Assembly (NCBI GenBank): GCA_021798395.1
Contig: JAJZHS010000062.1
Span: 1-10,298 of the forward strand
Direction of reading: 5' to 3'
Origin: Pseudomonadota bacterium
Lineage (GTDB): Bacteria > Pseudomonadota > Gammaproteobacteria > Burkholderiales > Burkholderiaceae_C
Length of the DNA: 10,298 bases
The notes beneath the pieces are model-generated. The model was not told the origin of the DNA, searched no databases, and saw nothing but the letters and a program-made list of their open reading frames with translations. Below are positions 1 through 10,298 of the stretch, one piece after another. The translations under genes were made by a program, and so were the position numbers. Every line of letters starts with the position of its first letter. The stretch's first letter is position 1.

Positions 1-36
1 CTCGTCCAACCCCCCGCCACCATCGAGTGGGAGTGA
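1..36 (+). CDS. guaA: GMP synthase (glutamine-hydrolysing), C-terminal end only
   Basis: Only the last 11 codons and a TGA stop (34-36) are in the window. The reading ends PPATIEWE, which is the hallmark C-terminus of bacterial GuaA; the E. coli enzyme ends with the same residues. GuaA converts XMP to GMP using glutamine and ATP in the cytoplasm, and this tail belongs to its C-terminal dimerisation domain. The three residues before the motif read LVQ, where GuaA usually has SGK or SSK. Shifting the frame by one base across the run of six C at 10-15 would give SSN, so a one-base indel there (real or a sequence error) is possible. Identification rests on a short but very distinctive motif. Confidence 0.8.
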   Translation, partial: LVQPPATIEWE

Positions 37-40
37 GGCG

Positions 41-75
41 GGCACACGGAGCCGCCCCGCGCGGCTCCGTGTGCC
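41..75 (+). terminator. Perfect 15-bp inverted repeat after guaA, probable terminator
   Basis: GGCACACGGAGCCGC (41-55) and GCGGCTCCGTGTGCC (61-75) are perfect reverse complements separated by a 5-nt loop (cccgc). The hairpin begins 5 bp after the guaA stop. No T-run follows, so it is not a classical intrinsic terminator. It could act with Rho, stabilise the guaA mRNA 3' end, or terminate weakly. The role is inferred from position and stem strength. Confidence 0.6.
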
Positions 76-190
76 GACTCACTCCGAGCGGCTTGCGCCA
101 GATCAAACCCGCGCCCGACCGCTGCGCCGATACTGCCGCGGATGTGCGGCCAGTGCGCGCGCCAAGCGGGCAGGGCCGCACGTCGATTCC

Positions 191-5389
<5,199 letters not shown>

Positions 5390-5507
5390 GCGTGTCCGCG
5401 GCCGACGCCGGCTTGATCCGCTGCGCCCGCGCGGACCGCGGCCGGCCGCTAACATGCAAGGCGCTTCGCGCGCGCGCCGCGCGCGGCGATTCAGTCCCTA
5501 CACCTGT
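5390..5507 (+). other. GC-palindrome-rich leader between ldcA and the GGDEF gene
   Basis: This 118-bp stretch separates the ldcA stop from the preferred start of the next gene. It contains two perfect GC palindromes: GCGGCCGGCCGC at 5438-5449 and CGCCGCGCGCGGCG at 5475-5488. The second lies in a longer alternating CG tract (about 5467-5485). Between them, TAACAT at 5450-5455 resembles a -10 box, but no -35 match is seen at the right distance. If translation starts at 5508, transcripts initiating near 5462 would have a short, highly structured leader. If it starts at 5454, the second palindrome is coding. A regulatory role is not demonstrated. Confidence 0.3.
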
Positions 5508-7226
5508 ATGCAGGAAGACCACGAAAACCCGGCCGAGCTCGCACGGTCCGCGCTGCGCCGTTTGGCCGAGCAGGGCGTCGCACCGACGCCGCGGCATTTC
5601 CGTCGCGCGTATTTCGAACAGACGCCGCACGGCGCCGCGCTGAGCTCGGGCGCGCTGCTGCGCCGTCTCGAACGCCTGCCGCTGGCGCGCTCGCCGGCCT
5701 GGCCGCAACTGCGCGAGGCGCTGACCAGCGAGCACTGGGAACTCGCCCTCGACCTCATGGCCGGACTGCTGCTCGACAGCCAGCCCGTCGCGGCCGCGCC
5801 GGCTCCGGTCGGCGCCGCCGTCGGCGCGTTCGTGCGCGAGTGGTCGCGATCGCAGGCCAGCCTCAGCCACCTGAGCAAGTTGCAGGCGCTGCAAGCGGTC
5901 GAGGCCACGCGCGACAACGCCGAGCTCGAGCGCCTGCTGCACGACACCGCGGCGCGCTGGTCCGCCCTGGCCGATCGCGCTCTGCCGAGCTCCGCCGAGG
6001 CGCCCGCCGCCGCGGCGATCGGCGGCGGCGAGCCGTGGCGCCGCGCCTGGGCCGACGCGCTGCGCATGGTCGAGCACAGCTATGCGGACGCGCCGCAACT
6101 GCGCGCGCAGGCGGGCGAACTGCTGCGCCTGGCCACCGAACTGGACGCTTCGGCCGAACGCCTGCAGGCGCCGGCGCGCGCGCTGTGGAAAGCCTGCGAG
6201 GACTGGCACGACCTGTCCGCACAGACGCGCGCGCGGTTGCTCGAGGCCATGCGGCTGCTGCTCGACAACGTCTCCGAGCTGTTCGACCCGGGGCACTGGC
6301 TGCAGACGCAGATCGGCGCGCTGCGCGCGCTGCTGCTCGACCCGCCCGACGTGCCCCGGCTGGCGCAGGCGGTGGCGCAGCTCAAGGACCTGCTGTTCCG
6401 TCAGGGGGTGCTGGCGCGCGCCGAGGAAGACGCGCGCGCGGTCGCGCGCGAGCTCTTCGAGATGGTCGTGCGCAGTCTCGGCACCTACGCCGAATCGACC
6501 GCGCGCTACGGAAACGACCTGAACCACGGTTTGCGCGAACTCGACGATTCGCTCGACTGGGAACGGGCGAAGCCGGTGGTGCAGTCGATCCTCGCCAGCA
6601 GCCGGCGCATGCTCGACGACACCCACCAGTTGCGCGCGTCGTTCGCCGAAGCGCAATCCAGGCTCGAGCAGGCGCAAGCGCGCACGCGCAGCCTCGAGGC
6701 CGAGCTGCACAGCGTCAGCGAACTGGTGCACCTCGACCCGCTGACCGCAGCGCTGAACCGGCGCGGACTCGAAGCCGCGTTCCGCAACGACGTGGCGCGC
6801 GCCCAGCGCCAGGGCGACACGCTGTGCCTGGCGATCATCGACCTCGACCATTTCAAGCGCGTCAACGACAACTACGGCCACGACCTCGGCGACGCGGTGC
6901 TCAAGGAACTGGTGCGCGTCGCGCGCACCGAATTGCGCCCCAGCGACTCGGTGGCCAGGCTCGGCGGCGAGGAATTCATGCTGGTCCTGCCCGGGGCGTC
7001 GCTGGAGCAGGCCGGCCAGACGGTCGCCCGGCTCAAACAGCGCTTCCACGCCGTGCGCTTCCAGCACCCGCGCAACGCGGACGGAGTGCAGGTGGCGTTC
7101 AGCGCCGGACTGGCCCTGTGGCATCCCGAGGAAGGGTTCGACGCGGTCTACGCGCGCGCCGACCAGGCCTTGCTGCAGGCCAAGCGCGCGGGCCGCGATC
7201 GCGTTCAGCTGGCCGAAGCGGACTGA
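5508..7226 (+). CDS. Cytoplasmic diguanylate cyclase with long helical N-terminal region
   Basis: A putative diguanylate cyclase making c-di-GMP from two GTP. With the ATG at 5508 it is 572 aa; an in-frame ATG at 5454 would add an Arg-rich 18-residue extension (MQGASRARRARRF...) that looks non-conserved, so the later start is preferred. Neither start has a clear ribosome binding site. No signal peptide or membrane segment is visible. Residues 1 to about 375 are predicted mostly helical, beginning with an ELARSALRRLAEQG segment followed by PTPRHFRRAYFEQ; this PTP-x-x-[FY] start resembles the N-terminus of other cytoplasmic proteobacterial GGDEF proteins. A coiled coil spans about 378-404, a usual linker for dimer control. 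The GGDEF domain is 407-572: DPLT at 410, metal-binding D445 in DLDHFK, active site GGEEF at 486-490, and I-site RPSD at 477-480 for product inhibition. The ligand of the N-terminal region is unknown. It lies 118 bp after ldcA on the same strand and may have its own promoter. Confidence 0.92.
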   Translation: MQEDHENPAELARSALRRLAEQGVAPTPRHFRRAYFEQTPHGAALSSGALLRRLERLPLARSPAWPQLREALTSEHWELALDLMAGLLLDSQPVAAAPAPVGAAVGAFVREWSRSQASLSHLSKLQALQAVEATRDNAELERLLHDTAARWSALADRALPSSAEAPAAAAIGGGEPWRRAWADALRMVEHSYADAPQLRAQAGELLRLATELDASAERLQAPARALWKACEDWHDLSAQTRARLLEAMRLLLDNVSELFDPGHWLQTQIGALRALLLDPPDVPRLAQAVAQLKDLLFRQGVLARAEEDARAVARELFEMVVRSLGTYAESTARYGNDLNHGLRELDDSLDWERAKPVVQSILASSRRMLDDTHQLRASFAEAQSRLEQAQARTRSLEAELHSVSELVHLDPLTAALNRRGLEAAFRNDVARAQRQGDTLCLAIIDLDHFKRVNDNYGHDLGDAVLKELVRVARTELRPSDSVARLGGEEFMLVLPGASLEQAGQTVARLKQRFHAVRFQHPRNADGVQVAFSAGLALWHPEEGFDAVYARADQALLQAKRAGRDRVQLAEAD

Positions 7227-7313
7227 GCGGCGCCGCTTGGGCACGCGCAGGACCTGCGCCGCGCCGTACCCGCGATGCGCATTTTACATAACGCAAATAT
7301 GCTCCGTTTCGCC

Positions 7314-7428
7314 GCGGGCCGGGCGCAGCCCGGACCTGGGGGCGCTCTCGAGAAAACGCCGGGCCGCCCCAAGTTTTCTCGACCCCCTCGGGGGGCGGGC
7401 CGGGCGCAGCCCGGCCCTGGGGGCGCTC
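7314..7428. repeat. Paired 34-bp GC-rich repeats flanking an inverted repeat (REP-like element, possible bidirectional terminator)
   Basis: Copy A (7314-7347) and copy B (7395-7428) are direct repeats identical at 33 of 34 positions; the one difference is A at 7334 versus C at 7415. Each begins with a self-complementary segment. In copy B, GGGCCGGGC (7397-7405) and GCCCGGCCC (7409-7417) form a perfect 9-bp stem with a GCA loop; in copy A the base change makes one mismatch. Between the copies, TCGAGAAAAC (7348-7357) pairs with GTTTTCTCGA (7373-7382) around a 15-nt loop, followed by a small hairpin of five C and five or more G (7383-7395). The unit sits between two convergent genes. It has the look of a dispersed extragenic element and could also terminate transcription from both sides. 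Copy number elsewhere cannot be seen here. Confidence 0.75.
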
Positions 7429-8104
7429 ACCACTGTCCGGGGCGACGCCTGTTCATCGCCGCGCCCAGCACGTGGGCCACCGCGCGATGCCCGCGGCGCA
7501 GCGCCAGATCGACTGCCCGGAACCCCATCGCGTTGCGCAGCCTCGGGTCGGCTCCGGCCGCCAGCAGAACCCGCACGGTGGCCAGATGCCCGAAATACGC
7601 CGCCATCATCAGCGGCGTGGTGCCGTTGGGCGCCGCCGCGTCGACCCGCGCGCCGTGCTTGAGCAGCGCGCGCACGATCGCCGTGTGGCCGTTGGTCGCC
7701 GCGTACGACAGCGGCGTCCATCCCGACTTGTCGACCGAAGCCCCCTGGTCGATCATCTGCTGGACCAGCGCACCGTCACCCTGCAGGCACGCGATCATCA
7801 GGGCGTTTTCGCCCGCACGGTTGGCCTCGTCGATGTCGATTCCCGGACTGTCGAGCAGCAGCCGAATCACCTTGCCGGCGTGATCGCGTACCGCGAGCAG
7901 CAAGGCGGGGTCGCCGTGGGCATCGCGCGCGTTGGCGTCGAAACCATGTGCCAGCATGCCGCGCACGGCGCCGGCATCGTCGACCCCGAGCGCGCGGAAG
8001 AACGCAACGCGGCCCCCGGCGCAGGCCGGATCGGAGCCCAAAAAAACGGACAATAATGACGCTAAAACAATGAGTTGCCTTCGTTTGACGAGAAACGACT
8101 TCAT
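7427..8104 (-). CDS. Exported ankyrin-repeat protein
   Basis: A 225-aa protein with a Sec-type signal peptide: basic n-region (MKSFLVKRRQ), hydrophobic core about 11-23, and a probable signal peptidase I site after ACA (residue 29). There is no lipobox. The mature part is almost entirely ankyrin repeats: a degenerate one about 31-62, then about 63-95, 96-126, 127-158 and 159-192, and a final partial one about 193-216. The clearest are GWTPLSYAATNGHTAIVRAL and GTTPLMMAAYFGHLATVRVL. Such repeats bind proteins; the likely location is the periplasm and the partner is unknown. Its ATG overlaps the tatD stop (ATGA, 8101-8104), so it is the last gene of the tmk-holB-pilZ-tatD operon. The first 20 codons (8041-8100) are only 38% G+C, unlike the rest. 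Repeat copy B touches the stop codon. Ankyrin identity is firm; the biological role is not known. Confidence 0.9.
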   Translation of the reverse strand: MKSFLVKRRQLIVLASLLSVFLGSDPACAGGRVAFFRALGVDDAGAVRGMLAHGFDANARDAHGDPALLLAVRDHAGKVIRLLLDSPGIDIDEANRAGENALMIACLQGDGALVQQMIDQGASVDKSGWTPLSYAATNGHTAIVRALLKHGARVDAAAPNGTTPLMMAAYFGHLATVRVLLAAGADPRLRNAMGFRAVDLALRRGHRAVAHVLGAAMNRRRPGQW

Positions 8105-8889
8105 GTCTTGGCGGGCGCCGCCAGGGTGAACAGCGCGTCGAAATTGCGTTCCGTGAACGCCTCGACGTCGGCTTCGCTGCAGCCGCGCACCTCGGCCAGG
8201 CAGCGCGCCACGTAGCGCGTGTAGCCGGGTTGGTTGGTCTTGCCGCGGAACGGCACCGGCGCCAAATACGGGCTGTCGGTCTCGACCAGAATCCTGTCTT
8301 CAGGTAGTTTCTTGGCGATATCGCGCAAGTCCGCGGCATTCTTGAAAGTCAGGATCCCCGACAACGAAATGTAGAAGCCCAGGTCGAGCGCCGCGCGCGC
8401 CACGTCCCAGGTTTCGGTGAAACAGTGCAGCACGCCGCGGTGGGCGCCCTGCTCGCGCAGGATCGCCAGCGTATCGGCGGCCGCCGCCCGGGTGTGCACC
8501 ACCAGCGGCTTGTCGATTGCGTGCGCGGCCTCGATATGGCGGCGAAAGCGCGCGCGCTGCCATTCCATGTCGGCGTGCCCGCGACCCTCGAGCCGGTAAT
8601 AGTCCAGCCCGGTCTCGCCCAGCGCGATGACGCGCGGGTGGCGCGAGCGCGCCACCAGATCCGCCACCGTCGGCTCGATCACGTCCTGCTCGTCGGGGTG
8701 CACGCCGATGGTCGCCCAGATCCGCGGGTGCGCCTCGGCGCAGGCGACGACGGCGTCGGCCTGCTCGATCCGGGTGCAGATGTTGACCGCGCGCGTGACT
8801 CCCAGCTCGGCCATGGTCGCGAGCACTGCGTCGCGCTGCGCGCGCAGTTCCGGAAAATCCAGATGGCAGTGCGAATCGGTCAGCGGCAT
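8101..8889 (-). CDS. tatD: TatD-family metal-dependent hydrolase (YcfH-like DNase)
   Basis: A 262-aa TIM-barrel metallohydrolase of the TatD family, closest in motif and context to E. coli YcfH, which also lies just after holB. Family members are Mg-dependent 3'-5' exonucleases on single-stranded DNA or RNA, or D-aminoacyl-tRNA-type hydrolases. All metal ligands are visible: His7 and His9 (DSHCHLD), Glu92 (ALGETGLDYY), His132 (VVHTRAA), His155 (LHCFTE) and Asp205 (LVETDSPYLAP). The ATG at 8889 is chosen because MPLTDSHCHLD is the standard family start; the open frame continues upstream to 9078, but that part overlaps pilZ and is not conserved sequence. It follows pilZ by 19 bp and its TGA overlaps the start of the ankyrin gene. 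No signal peptide is seen, so it is cytoplasmic. The exact substrate is not determined by sequence. Confidence 0.95.
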   Translation of the reverse strand: MPLTDSHCHLDFPELRAQRDAVLATMAELGVTRAVNICTRIEQADAVVACAEAHPRIWATIGVHPDEQDVIEPTVADLVARSRHPRVIALGETGLDYYRLEGRGHADMEWQRARFRRHIEAAHAIDKPLVVHTRAAAADTLAILREQGAHRGVLHCFTETWDVARAALDLGFYISLSGILTFKNAADLRDIAKKLPEDRILVETDSPYLAPVPFRGKTNQPGYTRYVARCLAEVRGCSEADVEAFTERNFDALFTLAAPAKT

Positions 8890-8908
8890 GGAACGGCGCG
8901 CTGCGCGC

Positions 8909-9283
8909 TCACAGCGTGTGCGTCGGGCGCATGCCCGCTTCGCCGACGGGCCCCAGGATGTCCTCGATGACCTGGCGCAGCTGCTTGGCCTTCTCGTCCG
9001 ACGGAAAGCGCACGCCGATCCCCTGGGTCTTGTTGCCGGCGGCGTTGGCCGGCGTGATCCACGCCACCTTCCCGGCAATCGGAAAGCGCTGCGGATTGTC
9101 CATCACGGTCAGCAACAGGTAGACGTCGTCGCCCAGGCGGTAGTCGCGGCCGGTGGGGATGAAAATGCCGCCCTCGGGGAAGTACGGGATGAACGCCGCG
9201 TACAGCGCGGGCTTTTCCTTGATCGCCAGCTGGATCACGCTCGGGCGCGCCGTGGCGCCCGGGGTCGGTGCATGTGTGGCCAT
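8909..9283 (-). CDS. pilZ: Type IV pilus-class PilZ domain protein
   Basis: A 124-aa single-domain PilZ protein. It resembles Pseudomonas aeruginosa PilZ, needed for type IV pilus biogenesis through the PilB/FimX system: VIQLAIKEKPALYAAFIPY, GGIFIPT, YRLGDDVYLLLTVMD, IAGKVAWITP, and a THTL C-terminus. The canonical c-di-GMP-binding RxxxR is not seen in the N-terminal arm, and the [DN]xSxxG block is replaced by EGGIFIPT. This is typical of the PilZ founder class, which does not bind c-di-GMP directly. The ATG at 9283 follows the holB stop by 2 bp; placement between holB and tatD is common in beta- and gammaproteobacteria. Its presence implies that the organism has, or recently had, type IV pili, although no other pil gene is in the window. 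Confidence 0.93.
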   Translation of the reverse strand: MATHAPTPGATARPSVIQLAIKEKPALYAAFIPYFPEGGIFIPTGRDYRLGDDVYLLLTVMDNPQRFPIAGKVAWITPANAAGNKTQGIGVRFPSDEKAKQLRQVIEDILGPVGEAGMRPTHTL

Positions 9284-9285
9284 CG

Positions 9286-10230
9286 TCAGACCTCGCTGGG
9301 CAGGTGAATGTGGTCGAATTCTAGAACCCAGCGCTCGGCGCTCAAGCCCGCGTGCAGCGCGACGTGGGTCTCGGCCGCCGCGCGCGCCAGCCGCTGCCAG
9401 CGCTGCAGCCAGTCCATCGGCTCGACCGCGGCGGCCAGCCGGCGCAGCCGCGCCGCGTGCCGCGGCAGGTACAAGGGCGCAAGGCCATGGCGCGCGCGCA
9501 TCGCGTCGACGGTGATTTTCTGCAGCGCGACCACCGCCACCGCAGGCGGCGGTGCCGCGGCGACCAGTGCCTGCCGCGCGCCCTGCCCGTCCAGCCACGC
9601 CAGCATGTCCAGCGCCCAGTCGAGTCCCGCCTCGGGCTGCGCGGCGTGCACCGCGTTGCGGCACCACGCCGCCACGGCCTCGGGGTCGGCGCAGTCGCGC
9701 TGGCGCAACGCCGCCAGCGCAGCGGCGGCTTCCGGGCGCCCCATCGCCTGCAGCAAAGCCCGGCTGCGCAAGGTCGGCAGGACGTGATCGAGGCGATGTG
9801 TACCCATGTAAAAATAAAGAGATGGCGGAGGTTCTTCGAGTGTTTTAAGAAGAGCATTGGCAGCCGGCGCGGCCATCGCGTCAACCGGGTAGACCAAGGC
9901 CACCCGCGCCCGCCCGCGATGGCTGGTGGCGTGCGACCACGCGACCAGGCGCCGCACGGCGTCGATCGAGATGTCGCGCGAAGGCGGCGAGGCGCCGCGC
10001 TCGGCCGGCTCGGCCTCGCCGAGATCGACGGCCAGGGCTTCGGGCAGCAGCGCGAAGCGGTCCGGGTGGGTCCCCGCGCTGAGCAAGCGGCACGCGGCGC
10101 AATGCCCGCACGCCCGCCCGGAGGCGTCGGGGGACTCGCACAGCGCGTCCGCGGCGCGCTGCCGCAGGGCGTCCCACAGGCCGATTCCGGCCGCGCCGTG
10201 CAGCAACAGCGGCGCGCGCACGGTGCTCAT
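9286..10230 (-). CDS. holB: DNA polymerase III clamp-loader subunit delta prime
   Basis: A 314-aa delta-prime subunit, the non-ATPase wedge of the clamp loader that opens the beta clamp together with delta and tau/gamma. The zinc module is complete: Cys31, then CGHCAAC with Cys41, Cys44 and Cys47, followed by the family string AGTHPD. The P-loop region reads HGAAGIGLWD, with Leu in place of the nucleotide-binding Lys, as expected for a subunit that does not bind ATP. AANALLKTLEEPP is the conserved Walker B/sensor-region string. The SRC motif that supplies the arginine finger reads LRSRA here: the Arg is kept and the Cys is replaced by Ala. The ATG at 10230 overlaps the tmk stop (ATGA); the stop lies 2 bp before pilZ. 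A patch at 9796-9856 is 39% G+C with codons unlike the rest of the gene. Confidence 0.95.
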   Translation of the reverse strand: MSTVRAPLLLHGAAGIGLWDALRQRAADALCESPDASGRACGHCAACRLLSAGTHPDRFALLPEALAVDLGEAEPAERGASPPSRDISIDAVRRLVAWSHATSHRGRARVALVYPVDAMAAPAANALLKTLEEPPPSLYFYMGTHRLDHVLPTLRSRALLQAMGRPEAAAALAALRQRDCADPEAVAAWCRNAVHAAQPEAGLDWALDMLAWLDGQGARQALVAAAPPPAVAVVALQKITVDAMRARHGLAPLYLPRHAARLRRLAAAVEPMDWLQRWQRLARAAAETHVALHAGLSAERWVLEFDHIHLPSEV

Positions 10231-10298
10231 CGCGACAGCACGCGCGCGACCGCTGCGCGCACCGCGTCGCCGACCCGCTGCTCGGGCAGCGAGGCGTC
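10227..10298 (-). CDS. tmk: Thymidylate kinase, C-terminal end only
   Basis: The last 23 codons and a TGA stop (10229-10227) are present; the rest lies beyond the window edge. The residues read DASLPEQRVGDAVRAAVARV and end LSR. This fits the C-terminal helix of thymidylate kinase, where a DA-x-x-P segment precedes a closing helix. Tmk phosphorylates dTMP to dTDP. The call depends mainly on context: a 4-bp ATGA overlap with holB in the widespread tmk-holB order. The fragment is too short for certainty by sequence alone. Confidence 0.72.
   Translation of the reverse strand, partial: DASLPEQRVGDAVRAAVARVLSR

Noticed and set aside
93..106. FNR/Anr-like half-palindrome TTGCG-N4-ATCAA upstream of the globin-containing gene
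   Set aside because: Attractive for an oxygen-linked gene, but only 8 of 10 consensus positions match. Several such matches are expected by chance in 10 kb, and no promoter elements are placed around it.
71..190. N-terminal extension of the GGDEF/EAL protein from a GTG at 71
   Set aside because: The start lies inside the guaA hairpin, the residues are Arg/Ala-rich without a pattern, and the ATG at 191 leads directly into a normal N-terminus before TM1.
7245..7259. GCGCAGG-A-CCTGCGC inverted repeat after the GGDEF stop as a terminator
   Set aside because: With a realistic loop only about five pairs remain and there is no T-run; the larger repeat downstream is a better candidate.
7275..7883. 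Plus-strand frame of 202 aa starting in the intergenic AT-rich patch
   Set aside because: It runs through the repeat element and then antisense to the ankyrin gene, with no motif. The minus strand has a signal peptide and ankyrin repeats.
8890..9078. N-terminal extension of TatD to 9078
   Set aside because: It would overlap pilZ heavily; family members start at the M-x-x-x-DSHCHLD segment.

Overview
The window is very GC-rich bacterial chromosome with strong third-position G/C bias. Gene content and order point to a betaproteobacterium, most likely Burkholderiales: the tail of guaA upstream of tadA-ldcA, and a tmk-holB-pilZ-tatD-ankyrin cluster. This assignment rests on recognised protein families and remembered synteny, not on a database search.

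Layout. The plus strand (1-7226) carries the last codons of guaA (GMP synthase), a perfect 15-bp hairpin, a 1225-aa membrane-bound c-di-GMP protein (periplasmic sensor-PAS-GGDEF-globin-GAF-EAL), tadA (tRNA wobble adenosine deaminase), ldcA (LD-carboxypeptidase, overlapping tadA by ATGA) and a cytoplasmic GGDEF protein. A convergent intergenic region of about 200 bp (7227-7426) holds a repeat element: two 34-bp copies, 33/34 identical, flanking a further inverted repeat. The minus strand (10298 down to 7427) reads tmk (3' end only), holB, pilZ, tatD and a secreted ankyrin-repeat protein. These five are packed with 4-bp overlaps or gaps of 2-19 bp and look like one operon.

How the genes fit together. 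Most of the window is housekeeping: purine synthesis, tRNA editing, murein recycling, dTMP phosphorylation, clamp loader, and a TatD-type nuclease. Overlaid on it is cyclic-di-GMP signalling: two proteins with intact GGDEF active sites and I-sites, one of which also has an apparently complete EAL domain and a haem-globin-like domain with a candidate proximal His. The one PilZ-family protein nearby is of the type IV pilus class and lacks the usual c-di-GMP-binding arginine motif, so it is probably not a direct receptor.

The most noteworthy items are the globin-GAF block between GGDEF and EAL, the intergenic repeat element, a low-GC codon patch inside holB, and a possible one-base homopolymer discrepancy at the guaA C-terminus. 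I saw no CRISPR array, tRNA, rRNA, transposase or obviously new multi-gene system.
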